Below are positions 21,154 through 32,717 of a stretch of DNA of 64,000 nucleotides, piece by piece. Source of the stretch: Mycoplasmataceae bacterium. GTDB taxonomy: Bacteria; Bacillota_I; Bacilli_A; Mycoplasmatales; Mycoplasmoidaceae. The notes under the pieces are model-generated. The model ran no database searches. It was not told the origin of the DNA and saw only the letters and a list, made by a program, of their open reading frames with translations. Both the position numbers and the translations under genes were made by a program. Location: contig JAHHTH010000003.1 of assembly GCA_020024755.1 (NCBI GenBank), positions 124,001-188,000 on the forward strand. Reading direction: 5' to 3'. Positions within the stretch are counted from its first letter, which is position 1. Every line of letters begins with the position of its first letter.

Positions 21154-23679
21154 ATGGCTAACAACAATGAAATGAATGACAAAGCCTGAGAAGGTTTTAA
21201 ACGAGGAAATTGATCTAAAACCATTGATACACGTGATTTTATCCAATTAAATTACACTCCATATTATGGTGATGATTCTTTCCTTGCAGAATCAACAGAA
21301 GCAACTGATAAACTTTGAGAAACTATTATGGACTACACCAAAAAAGAAATTGATAATGGTGGAGTTTGAAAAATGGATACAAGAGTTTCAGGTGTAGATG
21401 TTTTTGATGCTGCTTATATTTCAGAAGACAAAAACCTTGAAAAGATTGTTGGACTTCAAACAGATGAATTATTCAAAAGAGCATATATGCCAATTGGTGG
21501 TATCAGAACTGCACAACAAGCAGCTGAAGCTTATGGATTTAAAACTGATCCAGAAGTTGATATGGTCTTTGAAAAATATCGTAAGACTCATAACCAAGGT
21601 GTTTTTGATGCATATACAACTGAAATGCGTCTAGCTCGTAAGAGTCATATTATTACTGGTTTACCAGATGCATATGCAAGAGGTCGTATCATTGGTGACT
21701 ATCGTAGAATAGCGCTATATGGTATTGATTACTTAATTGAACAAAAGAAAATTGACAAGAGTAATTTAGGTCCTGATTTTAATGAAGAAACTATTAGATT
21801 AGCTGAAGAATTAACAGAACAAATTAAAGCACTTGAAAAAATTAAAAAGATGGCAGAAAGTTATGGTTATGATATTTCAAAACCAGCAACTAATGCACAA
21901 GAAGCAATCCAATGAACTTACTTTGGATATTTAGCTGCCATTAGAGAACAAAATGGTGCAGCAATGTCTATGGGTAGAACATCTACTTTCTTTGATATCT
22001 ATATCCAAAGAGATATTGACAGAGGAATCTTAGATGAAAAATCTGCTCAAGAATTAATTGACCACTTCGTTATGAAGTTAAGAATTGTTAAGTTCATGAG
22101 ACCACCTGCATATAACCAATTATTCTCAGGTGACCCAGTATGAGCAACTGAATCAATTGGTGGTATGGGGTTAGATGGAAGAACTTTAGTTACTAAAACT
22201 TCTTTCCGTGTAATTCACACATTATCAAATATGGGTCCAGCTCCAGAACCAAACTTAACTGTTTTATGATCTACTAAGTTACCAGATGGATTTAAACAAT
22301 TCTGTGCTAAGTATTCAATTATGTATTCATCAATTCAATATGAATCAGATGACTTAATGAGACATACTCATGGTGATGACTATGCAATTGCATGTTGTGT
22401 ATCTCCAATGAAAGTTGGTAAGCAAATGCAATTCTTTGGAGCTCGTGCTAACCTAGCTAAAGCTTTGATTTATGCAATTAGTGGTGGATATGATGAAATG
22501 CACCCAGAAATTCACTTAGGTCCATTAACTAAACCAATGTCTGATAAGAAACCATTAGACTATGAAGAAGTTTGAAGTAGATTTAAAGAAACATTATCTT
22601 GATTAGCAAGATTATATGTAAATACTTTAAATGTAATTCACTATATGCATGATAAGTACTACTATGAAGCTGCTGAAATGAGTTTATATGATACAGATAC
22701 ATTTAGATTCTTTGCAACAGGTATTGCAGGTCTATCAGTAGCAGCTGACTCTCTATCAGCAATTAAGTATGCTAAAGTTACACCAGTATTTGAAGGAAAC
22801 CAATTAATTTCATTCAAAACAGAAGGTGACTTCCCTAAATATGGAAATGATGACAATAGAGTTGATAAGATCGCTGTTGATATTGTGAAGTTCTTTATGA
22901 CTGAAATTAGAAAACACAAAACATATAGAAACTCATTACAAACTATGTCAATTCTAACAATTACATCAAATGTAGTTTATGGTAAAGCAACTGGTGATAC
23001 TCCAGATGGACGTAAGGCTGGTGAACCATTTGCTCCAGGTGCAAACCCTATGCATGGTAGAGATAATCATGGTGCAGTTGCATCATTAAACTCAGTAGCT
23101 AAGATTCCATTTAAATATGCCGCTGATGGTATTTCAAATACATTCTCAATTGTTCCTAATGCTTTAGGTAAAGACACAATTGGAGTAATTAGTGGTAGTG
23201 GATGCTGTGAAGGTGATGGATGTCAAATTACAAATGCAGATGAATTTATTAAATTAAATGAAACTAAAACAAAAGCTCCAGCTAAGAAAAAGGTAGCTAA
23301 AAAATCTAAAAAGAAACCAGCTAAGAAAACTAAAGTAAAAACAGTTGGTGAAATCAAAATTGGATTTAAGCCAGAAGTTGAAAAACCAAAAAAATCAACT
23401 AAACCAAGTTCTGCAAAATCTCAACCAATCTATGCTAAGCAAAAGAAAACATCTACAAAATATCCAAAGAATAAAGTAATCACTGACTTCAACAAAGAAC
23501 CTGAACCAATTGGAGAAGATCCAATCAACGAAAAAGTATCTAAAGTTGTAACTTACAAATCACGTCCTTCTTTAGATAAAATGAAAGTTCACCAAAAGAA
23601 CTTAAATGCTTTTGATGATAAGAAGTCTCCAAAAGCTAAAAATAAAATTACAACCAATAAATGAGAAAATATTAGATAA
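21154..23679 (+). CDS. pflB: Pyruvate formate-lyase lacking its glycyl-radical domain
   Basis: 841 residues. PFL converts pyruvate and CoA to acetyl-CoA and formate in anaerobic fermentation. Residues 1 to about 672 follow the family closely: the catalytic pair Cys414-Cys415 (AIACCVSPM), TPDGRKAGEPFAPGANPMHGRD and TFSIVPNALGKD. The normal C-terminus of about 90 residues with the radical loop VSGYA is absent. Instead there is a Cys-rich GCCEGDGC and then about 140 mostly Lys-rich residues. No frame downstream contains the missing domain. No PFL-activating enzyme lies nearby. Activity would need a separate radical domain, or the protein has another role. Confidence 0.9.
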
Positions 23680-23690
23680 TAGTAGGTATT

Positions 23691-23984
23691 ATGTTAAGAC
23701 CAAATACTGAAAGACTATGACAAGAATCTCAAGATTGTAATTGTGGATCTGGTGACTGTTCACCTAGAAACCATAAATTATGTCCTGTTTGTAATGAAAA
23801 GATGCTTTATGGCAGTCACTTTACAAATGAAAAAACTAAGGATAGCAAATTTGCTTGAAACATTGATTTGATTGTCCAAAAACAAGACGGTGGCTCTTGA
23901 AAATTAAGTAATATGCGTGCAGTCCACATCAAGTGTAATAAATCGCGTAATAACAAAGATCAATCAAGAGAATACGAAAAATAA
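23691..23984 (+). CDS. Small Cys-rich protein, paralogue 2 (downstream of pflB)
   Basis: 97 residues, starting 11 nt after the pflB stop with an AGGT site, so co-transcribed with it. It shares with the protein at 20721 the motif C-x-C-G-x3-C-S-P-x2-H-x-L-C-P-x-C (CNCGSGDCSPRNHKLCPVC, about residues 17-35), a Trp about 35 residues later (TGA) and a terminal VHIKCN. Basic tail. Probable metal-binding protein; family not recognised. A terminator follows directly. Confidence 0.75.
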
Positions 23985-23988
23985 TACT

Positions 23989-24021
23989 AAAAAAGATTGT
24001 GTGAAAAGCGCAATCTTTTTT
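23989..24021 (+). terminator. Terminator of the pfl operon
   Basis: GATTGTGT pairs with GCGCAATC (two G-T pairs) around GAAAA, extended by A6 on the left and T6 on the right. Confidence 0.85.
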
Positions 24022-24139
24022 ATTGCTAACTTCAATTGAAAAAGGTATTTAATAGATTTGGGGATAATTGCTAAATAATCTGTCCAAAATGTTGTCAATA
24101 AAATAGGTAAAATAATTTATTATTTTATACATTTATCTA

Positions 24140-24145
24140 TATAAT
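24140..24145 (+). promoter_or_regulatory. -10 box for potABCD
   Basis: TATAAT 42 nt before the TTG start. The TTG start at 24187 is supported by GAGGTG at 24172-24177; no ATG fits the protein start. The rest of the 24022-24186 gap shows nothing else convincing. Confidence 0.5.
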
Positions 24146-24186
24146 TATTTTACATAATTATTTTTGACTTTGAGGTGTAGCCAGAA

Positions 24187-25773
24187 TTGAAAAAAAATCT
24201 ACTTAGTTTTATTGACTTACGTAAGGTCTACGATAACAATTACGTTGCTGTTAAAAAATTAAATCTAGATATAAACAAGGGTGAATTTGTTACATTACTT
24301 GGCCCATCAGGATGTGGAAAGACTACAGTACTTAAAATGCTGGCAGGTTTTGAATATCCAACACAAGGTAGAATTTTATATAATGGATTAGATATTAAAG
24401 ATTTATCAGTTAATGATAGACCTACTGCTACTGTATTTCAAGACTATGCATTATTTCCTAACATGACCATCAAACAAAATATTGAATATGGTCTTAAAGC
24501 AATGAGAGTTCCTTCTGAAGCAATGACACCTGAAATTGAAAAGAAGGCAGAAAATATTTTCAATGATGCTACTAAAAAAGCAAATGGAAAAATAAAAAGT
24601 ATTGAAAAGAAAAGAAAAGAACTTCTTAAAGATATTAACAAATGTGAAAAAGAATATACTAAACACAAAGGTTGAGAAGAATTCAAAAAAATGAGATTTA
24701 ATGACTTTCAAATCGCCATTAAACGTCTTAACAAAGAATTATATGCAACCTATGGAGACGATTTCGTTTCTAAACAAACTAATTGAAATAAATTTAAATC
24801 TAAATTAAATATGATGCTTATTAAAATGCATGTATCATATAGATTTGACGTCTCAACAAAAGGAATGAATGATATTGAAAAAGAAATTGTTAGAATAACT
24901 AAAATCTATAGTGCTAAATATTACTTAGATCAAAAATATGATGTATTAAAAGATAAATATAATAATCTAGACTTTGATATTTCGTATTGACAAAACTATC
25001 CAACTCACCAAAAAGAAAAATACCTAAAAAATACAGCAAGTAGAAAACTTACTAGAGATGAAATTGAACAAAGAACAAAAAAGGTAATTGACCTTGTCGG
25101 TTTAAAAGGTAAAGAAACTAATATGCCTCATGAATTATCAGGAGGGATGCAACAACGTGTGGCTCTAGCTAGAGCAATTGTTATTGAACCAGAAATCATT
25201 TTACTAGATGAACCTCTATCAGCTCTTGATGCAAAAGTTAGAGGACAAATGCAAAAAGAAATGAAGAGATTGCACAAGGAATTAAAATTAACATTTATTC
25301 TTGTTACTCACGATCAAGAAGAAGCATTAATGTTATCTGACAAGGTAGTAGTAATGTCTCAGGGCCAAATTGAACAAGTAGGTACTCCTCAAGAAATTTA
25401 CGATTACCCAGAAAATAAATGAGTTGCTAAGTTTATTGGTAGAGCTAATTTCTTTGATGGAATTTATTTAAATAACCATAAAGCTCAATTCTTAGGTTTA
25501 ACTCAAAAAGTAGAAGAATTATATAAGTTCAAAGATCAATCAAAAGTAACAGTAATGATTCGTCCTGAAGACTTTGATGTTGTAGAAGCTGGTAAAGGTT
25601 TTCTAGATGTACAAGTTGAATCATGTGAATATCGTGGTTTATTATGAGATATCAAATGTAAACTTGATAAACAAATCATAGTAGTAGAAGGTGTAAACAA
25701 AGTAATACCTGGATCTACAATTGGACTAAAGTGAGATGCAGAAGATATTCATTTAATTAGAGGTAGAAAATAA
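24187..25773 (+). CDS. potA: Spermidine/putrescine importer ATPase
   Basis: 528 residues against about 380 for a typical PotA. Walker A GPSGCGKTT is at residues 39-47, signature LSGGMQQR begins at 317, then Walker B ILLDEPLSALD, the switch His and a C-terminal TOBE-type regulatory domain. Between the Q-loop and the signature there is an extra highly charged helical insert of roughly 170 residues; long PotA proteins are also known in other mycoplasmas. The start is TTG. It energises the PotB/PotC permease and ends overlapping potB by one base (TAATG). Confidence 0.94.
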
Positions 25774-26669
25774 TGAATGCAACTACTTCTACATTCAATC
25801 CAAAATTAAAGAATAATAGTGCTCAATTTAAAACAAAGATTAATTGAAAGAAAACAAGTCTTTGATTACCTTTTCTATTGCTATCTTTATTTATGGTAAT
25901 TGTTCCATTAATTTGAGTCTTTGTTATTACATTAATTCCAGTTGATGGATATACTGTTAAAGATAACTGAGATATTATTAATGCAACCATATGACAAAAG
26001 ATTGGTAAATCATTACTAATTGCTGTTATATCAACTACAATTTGTTTACTAATTTCATTCCCTTTCTGTTATTTCTTAAGTCAAGCTCAAAATAAAAGGT
26101 TAAAGAAAATTATTTTTACAATGGTAACGATGCCAATGTGATTAGGATCAATGATTGTTTTAGTTTCACTGAAATTATTTTTTGACAAAGTGAATGGAGC
26201 TATTAACAGTACATTTGGTGATGTGTATACTGTAATTGGTATTGTTTATTTATACATTCCTTTTATGATTATTCCTCTATACAATACATTAGAACAATTG
26301 CCTAAGAATTTAATTAATGCATCTAAGGATTTAGGTAGAAGTGGTATTTATACTTTCTTTAAGGTTGTAGTGCCTTTTACTAAATATGCATTGCTTTCTG
26401 GTATTAGTATGGTGTTATTACCTTCTATGAGTGTAGTAGCTGTGCCACAATTCTTAAACAATAATCCTGATGGTTCATTGATTGGTGACATTATTATGTC
26501 TCAAGGACAACAAGCTAGTGATAGTCAAATAGCACTAGCTCGTACTTGTGTTTTAAGTGTTGTAGTATCTATTGTAATGTTTGTAGTTTATGGCATCATT
26601 GCTTTAACTCCAAGATTATGAGAAAAAGCAATGAAACACAAAACAAAGAGAGGTATGAAAGATGAATAA
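25773..26669 (+). CDS. potB: Spermidine/putrescine permease, subunit B
   Basis: 298 residues with about six membrane helices and the EAA-type cytoplasmic loop NLINASKDLGRSGIYTFFKVVVP that contacts the ATPase. Start ATG overlaps the potA stop. Trp are mostly TGA. The next gene potC begins inside its last codons (8-nt overlap). Fits the MetI-type permease of polyamine importers. Confidence 0.93.
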
Positions 26670-27534
26670 GTTCTGACAATGACTTAAAAAGTCTTATATA
26701 GCTCTTTTGTTAATAGTTATTTATATCCCTCTAATTTTCTTAGTGGTATGATCATTTGTTAATCCAAGTGAAAAAGGAAACGTGGTTACTTCACCTAGTG
26801 GGTGAGGATTTGAAAACTATTTAAGTTTATTTACTGATAATGAGTTCTTAAATGCTTTAATGAATACAGTGATAATTATCAGTATTGTGACTCCTATTTC
26901 AGTAGCCATTGCTACTATTACTTGTTATGCTGTTTGAAATAACAAAAAGAGTTTTGAAAAAATGAATAATGGGATTAGTAAAATAAGTTTAGTCAATCCA
27001 GAAATTATTACAGCTGTTAGTCTTACACTTTTATTTGCTAGTACTTGAATATCAATAGGAATGGATTTAGGATTCTTTACTATTATCCTTTCTCACATAT
27101 CTTTCTGTACTCCATATGCTATTATCTCTATTTATCCTCGTATGCAAAAATTCAAAGTAAATTTAATTAATGCTTCTAAGGATTTAGGCTATAGTGGTTT
27201 TAAAACATTCTTTAACATTGTAATACCATATCTACTACCTTCTATTTTAAGTGCATGTGCTTTAGTTATTGTAATGTCATTTGATGACTTTATTATTACT
27301 AATCTTGTACGTGGTAGAATCACAACAGTTTCTATTGAAATGTATTTAATGACAAAAGGAATTAAAGCGTGAGCAGTTGCTTTTGGAGCACTATTAGTTG
27401 TTATCTTTATAGTTTATATTGGCATTAAAAGTTTAGTAAATTGACGTAAGTCTAAAAAGCAAAAGATGAATCAATTGACTTCTTATGTTAAATCTACTAT
27501 TAACAATAGTGAGGTGAAACAATGAAAAAAATAA
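26662..27534 (+). CDS. potC: Spermidine/putrescine permease, subunit C
   Basis: 290 residues, about six membrane helices. The EAA loop is NLINASKDLGYSGFKTFFNIVIP, and the motif SFDDFIITNLVRG is characteristic of PotC. It overlaps potB by 8 nt and potD by 13 nt; the GAGGTG in its last codons also serves as the potD binding site. Confidence 0.93.
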
Positions 27535-28799
27535 AATTGTTTGGACCTCGTGCAAAAAAATATTGAATTAGTGGTGCAATTGTAGCAGCTATAGCTTTAC
27601 CTGCTTCCTTAATAGCTGTGAGTTTAACAGTTGGTAAAAGAGACTTTGTTTTAGCTAACTACCAATCATATATGTCACCAACTGTTCAAAAGGAACTTAA
27701 AAATAAATATGGTGTTTCTTTTGATAGCTTTGAAAATGTTGAAGGTGCTAAAAAATTAATTACTTCTAACTCAGCTGATATTGTTAACACTACAACATAT
27801 GAAGTAGTCAATTGATCTAAAGAAGGTATAATTCAAAAATTAGATTGAACTAAATTCAATCTGCCAGGAATTACTACTGCTCAAGATGCTTTATCATTAT
27901 TCACTCCATCAGTCCAAGCTATTTTACAAGCATATGATTTAAATGGTAATGGTGTAATGCGTGAAGTAGATGATAATTTATTAAATTACGGTATTCCTTA
28001 TTTTTTACAAGATTTAGTATTTGCTTATCGTGGTAACGAAATTCCAGAACTTAGTGGTAATGTAACATGAAAGCAAACTATTGATGCAATAGTTAAAGAT
28101 GAAAGATTCCACTCTACAAATCAACCTCACTTAATTGGTTTAGATGATCCTAGAACAATATATAGTATTCCTAAAGCTATGCAAGATAATGATATCAATC
28201 CACCACAAGGAGCATCAACAAGTGATTTAATTGATACATACAATATTTTAAGAAATGAATTAAACCAACTAGGACATTTACCTATTAAATTAAATTCAGA
28301 CTCTGTAACTGTTTTAAATTCAGTGGCTGATGGAAAAGATATTAAAGGTGGATTTATGTTTAATGGAGATGCTATTTATGCAGCATCAGGTGGAGATAAT
28401 GGAGTGATAGATCCTAATGTTGGTTTTCATATTGTTAAACCAACAGATAATGCAGTTGCACTAGATATGATGGTATTAAACAAAAACTTAGGTGGTGACA
28501 ATTTAAATAAAGCTTATGATTTGTTAAAAGATTTATCACTAACATTTGATAATGCTAATCCTGAAGAATCTATTACCTATCAAAACTTTGATAATGTCAA
28601 TTACACTACACCTCTAAAAGATTTGTATGATTATATTATTTCTTCTGATTACTTCGAATCAGATGAAACAAAAACTAACGCCTTTGAAATAGACGTTAGT
28701 TCTAGCAATGTTTTACATAAAGTTGAGCTGCCAATTGATGATTTAACTAAATCAAATTTTAGTTTTGCATGAATTGATTTCAAAGCTCATTTAAATTAA
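27522..28799 (+). CDS. potD: Polyamine-binding protein, PotD-like, membrane-anchored
   Basis: 425 residues. The N-terminus has one hydrophobic helix (about 17-38) but no lipobox Cys, so it is probably held by the uncleaved helix. The body is a divergent extracellular solute-binding domain: LANYQSYMSPTVQKEL, YGVSFDSFENVEGAKKL and SADIVNTTTYEVVNW fit the start of PotD-like proteins. An unusual DLNGNGVMREVD segment at 139-150 resembles an EF-hand calcium loop. Assignment rests on gene order potABCD plus these features. Confidence 0.85.
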
Positions 28800-28804
28800 T
28801 TAAA

Positions 28805-29227
28805 TTATTTAGGTTCTACTACTTCTTCATTAGTAGTAGCTAATCCAGATAAATCTTCTAGATAAGTTCTATCATCGATGTGTTCTTTTACAAGACGATG
28901 ACATTTGAATACTTCATCTAAATATGAATCACATTTGCTAATACCTACTGTTGCACCTAATGAGATAATGTAGTACATTGTGTAAGCATTATTAAAGCTG
29001 AATTTAATTTCTTTCTTTAAATGAAGTTTGCATTCACTTGCTCAGAATCCTTCTTCATTAGCTAATGCACTTGCTTGGTTACGACATCTTGCAACTAAAG
29101 CAGGATCTAAATTACTTGTTTGAAATAAAATAGTATTAGTATGTTTTTTTGCATACTTGATAATTGATTTGTGAAGATGTTCAATTGCATCTCAATTAAT
29201 ATTATTTAGTTTTTTTCTGATAATCAT
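28805..29227 (-). CDS. Hypothetical protein, 140 aa
   Basis: 140 residues, starting at 29227 with a GAGGTT site. It is open only with TGA as Trp (two codons). Predicted cytoplasmic and mostly helical; four Cys are scattered through it, one of them in a CKLHLKKEIKFSF segment. No recognised family. It lies 33 nt after the 293-aa gene on the same strand and converges on potD with 5 nt between stops, with no obvious terminator hairpin. Confidence 0.75.
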
Positions 29228-29260
29228 GTAATAACCTCAATAAATATATTTTACATAAAA

Positions 29261-30142
29261 CTACTTAAATTTGATGACATAATCTTTGGAGTTATCAAGT
29301 TTTCCTAGATAATCAACAATTAATCTTGTGTATAAATATTGTCTTTCTACTAATTTGTTTTCAGGTAGTTCTCATTCTTTTTCAGGATTGGCAATATAAA
29401 ATAAATCAGTACCTCAAGACTTGTTGTTTTTAAGTAGATCTTGGTAGTAATTCTTGTTTTTTATTAATATATCTTTTAAAACAATTGTTTGCTTAGTATC
29501 TTCTTTTTCTTTAGTAATAAATCCATACTTCTGATCTACTTGCAGATATGATTGATAATCAACTCATAGACTTGATAAAACATCATCATTTTTAATATCT
29601 TCAAGCAATAATCAAATTTCATTTTCCAATGCAGTAATAGTGAAATTAAACTTTAGTGTAGCTATTCATAAATCTACAATTGTTTTATTTAACTTTTTAT
29701 TAATTAAGAAGTCATCAAAATCAGATTCATGTTTTTCATAAAAACCATTATAGAAATTAGTTTTAGCAATTTGAATAGTTTTTATGATTAATGGATTATT
29801 AGCAAAGTCTATGTTTGAACCAAACGCACTTTGAATTAGTAAATCAACTTCTGCGTCTCAATTAGGTTTATTTTGCTTAACTAATTGTTGCGACATAATT
29901 AAACATCTTTGTTGATCGCTCAAAAGATTGTGAATGATTTCACGAGAGATAGCACTAAGTTCTCATAAAGGATAACCTTGTGATTCTCAAGTTGGATAAT
30001 CTTTATTAGTTTTAAATGATTCTGTAAACTCAGCTATATTAGTTAATCATCAAAATATTTGTTCATCTGACAGATTATCTTGTGAAGACAAAGATTTTAA
30101 AACCTTGGAAGGGTTTAATGTTATTAATTCTTTATTACTCAT
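29261..30142 (-). CDS. Hypothetical Trp-rich helical protein, 293 aa
   Basis: 293 residues, starting at 30142 behind AAGGTGAT and a good promoter. The frame has many in-frame TGA codons read as Trp (several W residues, for example FWWLTN near residue 31), which is why it is invisible with the standard code. No signal peptide, membrane helix or Cys cluster; predicted helical and cytoplasmic. I checked the frame and found no TAA or TAG. Family not recognised. First gene of a two-gene unit with 28805-29227. Confidence 0.75.
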
Positions 30143-30163
30143 ACTAATCACCTTATTAATACA

Positions 30164-30191
30164 ATTATCAAACTATTTTATGAATAGTCAA
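30164..30191 (-). promoter_or_regulatory. Promoter of the two-gene minus-strand unit
   Basis: On the minus strand TTGACT (30191-30186) is followed after 16 nt by GATAAT (30169-30164), about 22 nt before the start codon at 30142. Confidence 0.7.
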
Positions 30192-30286
30192 TGTTAAGAA
30201 TTGCTTGCAATAGGAAATTTTGTTTAAAAATTTCACCAATAATAAAAATATTTTATTTCATTTTTATATTTGAAAATAAATAGTAC

Positions 30287-30292
30287 TATAAT
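30287..30292 (+). promoter_or_regulatory. -10 box for nrdD-nrdG
   Basis: TATAAT with about 220 nt to the nrdD start. This long leader is exceptional here, where most leaders are under 40 nt. A partial TTGAAA lies nearer than a normal -35 spacing. Confidence 0.55.
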
Positions 30293-30298
30293 AGAACT

Positions 30299-30503
30299 AC
30301 TACACATAAATTAATAGAAAAATTAATTTAGTGATTATATAACTTTAAGGTGTTAGATGAGCTCTTAAAGTTGTAATCATTAGTGTATAAATTGTTAAGG
30401 TGCTATATCCTCATAAGTTTGTTAATTTACAAACAAAATCAATCTAGAGAGGAAGTTAAAGTTTATATTATGCTTAAGCTATTAGCTTGTATAAACTTTT
30501 TTT
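30299..30503 (+). promoter_or_regulatory. Structured nrdD leader ending in a terminator (putative riboswitch/attenuator)
   Basis: The leader can form several helices. TACAC (30301) can pair with GTGTA (about 30383), enclosing AAATTAAT/ATTAATTT and an arm made of GTGATTA/TAATCAT and ACTTTAAG/CTTAAAGT. Next come TCCTC/GAGGA around GTTTGT/ACAAAC. It ends in an intrinsic terminator with arms AAAGTTTATA (30458-30467) and TATAAACTTT (30490-30499) and a T run, 9 nt before the nrdD Shine-Dalgarno. AAGGTG occurs twice in the leader, the first followed by a three-codon ORF (ATG AGC TCT TAA). It does not match a T-box, SAM, purine or AdoCbl consensus that I know. Confidence 0.65.
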
Positions 30504-30519
30504 GTCAAAAGGTGGGAAT

Positions 30520-32706
30520 ATGAAACAAGTAATCAAGAGAGATGGAACAACAGTTAGTTTTGATAAGGATAGAATAGTTAGAGCAATACAACTGGCATTT
30601 AATTCTAAAGATGCAAACTATAAACCTGAAGAAATAGATAAAATTGCTACTGACATTTCTGCAATAAAAGGCAATAAATTATTTGTAGAACAAATTCAAG
30701 ATATTATTGTTGAAAAACTAATGCTAATTAATCCAGAAGTGGCACTAGCTTATCAATCATATAGAACTATCAAAGAAGATATTAGACGTAAGGAACAAAA
30801 AATATATAAACAAATCAATGAATTAGTAGATGCATCTAATGAAGATATGTTAAATGAAAATGCTAATAAAGATTCAAAAACAATTTCAGTGCAAAGAGAC
30901 TTACTTGCAGGAATCTCTTCAAGAGACTTTTATTTGAATAGAGTAGTTCCAAAACATATTAAACAAGCACATGAAAAAGGTGAAATCCATTTACATGATT
31001 TAGACTACCTAATCTTTCGTGAAACAAATTGTGAACTTGTTGATGTTGAAAGAATGTTAAAAGGTGGTTGCAATATTGGGAATGCAAAAATGACTGAACC
31101 TAAATCAGTTGAAGTAGCAATTGGCCACATTATTCAAATTATTGCTGCAGTATCATCTAATACTTATGGAGGATGTTCAATCCCTTATTTAGATAGAGCA
31201 TTAGTACCATACATTAAGAAGACATTTGAAAAACACTTTATTAAAGGTTTAAAGTATATTGAAGGTTTAAATGAAACTGATATTGATAAGATCACTAAAA
31301 AACAAAAAATCGATCATAGCAATAATGAATTAAAAAAATTATATTCAAGATCTTACCAATATGCTTGTGATTTAACCGAAGAATCAGTTAAACAAGCGAT
31401 GCAAGGATTAGAATACGAAATCAATACTTTATCAACAGTTAATGGACAAACTCCATTTACTACAATTGGTATAGGGATTGAAACATCATGAGAAGGCAGA
31501 TTAGTTCAAAAATATATTTTTATCACTAGAATGAATGGTTTTGGTGCTAAGAAAGAAGTTGCAATCTTTCCTAAAATTGTTTATGCAGTTGCAAATGGGT
31601 TAAACTTTCAAAAAGAAGATCCCAATTGAGATATCTCACAATTAGCTTTTGAATGTATGACAAAATCAGTTTATCCTGATATTATGTTTGTTACTAAAGA
31701 ACAAGTTGATAATGGAACAGTTTTATACCCAATGGGATGTCGTGCTTTTTTATCTCCTTGATTCAATAAAGAAGGTAAAGAAATTTATAGTGGTAGATTT
31801 AACTTTGGAGCTACATCAGTTAACCTACCAAGAATAGCTATCAAAAATAAAGGCGATTACGATGGTTTTATCAAAGAATTAGATAGAGTACTAGATATCT
31901 GTCGTGATAATTGTGTTTTTAGAGCCCATTATCTAGAAAATACTGTCGCTGAAACTGCACCAATACTTTGAGAATATGGTGCTTTAGCTGAAAAGAAATC
32001 TAATGAAACTATTAAGGATTTAATTTGAGGAGGATATTCAACAGTATCAATTGGTTATATTGGTTTGAGTGAAGTATCAGAACTTCTATTCGGAAAAAAC
32101 TTTGCCTTAGATGATGAAATTTGAAAAAAGACAATGGGTATACTTCAACATATTAGAGATAAGGTGGATCAATACAAAAGTGAAACAGGATTAGGGTTTG
32201 CATTATATTCAACCCCTAGTGAATCTCTTTGTGATCGTTTTTGTACAATAGACCTTGAAGAATTTGGTGAAATAGAAGGAATTACAGATAAAGGATATTA
32301 TGATAATTCATTCCATGTTTCTTCTAGACTTAAGATTAATCCTTTTGAAAAGTTAAGAATGGAAGCTCCAGGACATACTATTGCAGCTGGGGGTCACATT
32401 AGCTATATAGAAACTGATTCATTAAAAAAGAATCTAGAAGCAGTTTATGATGTATTAAAGTATGCTCAATCTGTTGGAATTCACTATATGGGAATTAACC
32501 AACCAGTTGACAAATGTCATAAATGTAATTTTAATGGAGAATTCCTAGCTACTGAAAAAGGGTTTGAATGTCCACAATGCGGTAATCATGATTCTAAACA
32601 AATGAATGTGATTAGAAGAGTTTGTGGTTATTTAAGTCAACCAGATGCTAGACCTTTTAATAAGGGTAAACAAAAAGAAGTGATGAATCGTCAAAAGCAT
32701 ATGTAG
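30520..32706 (+). CDS. nrdD: Anaerobic ribonucleoside-triphosphate reductase
   Basis: 728 residues. Reduces NTPs to dNTPs using a glycyl radical, without oxygen. The N-terminal ATP-cone begins at KQVIKRDGTTVSFDKDRI. A four-Cys zinc site is at 666/669/684/687 and the radical loop RVCGYLSQPDARPFN places the glycyl residue at Gly703. ATG 30520 is used because AAAGGTGGG precedes it; upstream in-frame codons overlap the terminator. It retains its radical domain, in contrast to pflB. nrdG follows after 11 nt. Confidence 0.96.
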
Positions 32707-32717
32707 GTAGAAATAAT

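Noticed and set aside
23170..23690. Frameshift hiding the PFL radical domain
   Set aside because: The other two forward frames were read and contain stops and no VSGYA-like sequence; the Lys-rich frame is open to its TAA.
30299..30503. Known riboswitch class (T-box, SAM, purine, AdoCbl) before nrdD
   Set aside because: None of the conserved cores I know (for example the T-box AGGGTGGNACC) is present; left as unassigned.
30487..30519. Earlier start for nrdD
   Set aside because: It lies in the terminator stem; AAAGGTGGG supports ATG 30520 and the ATP-cone starts there.
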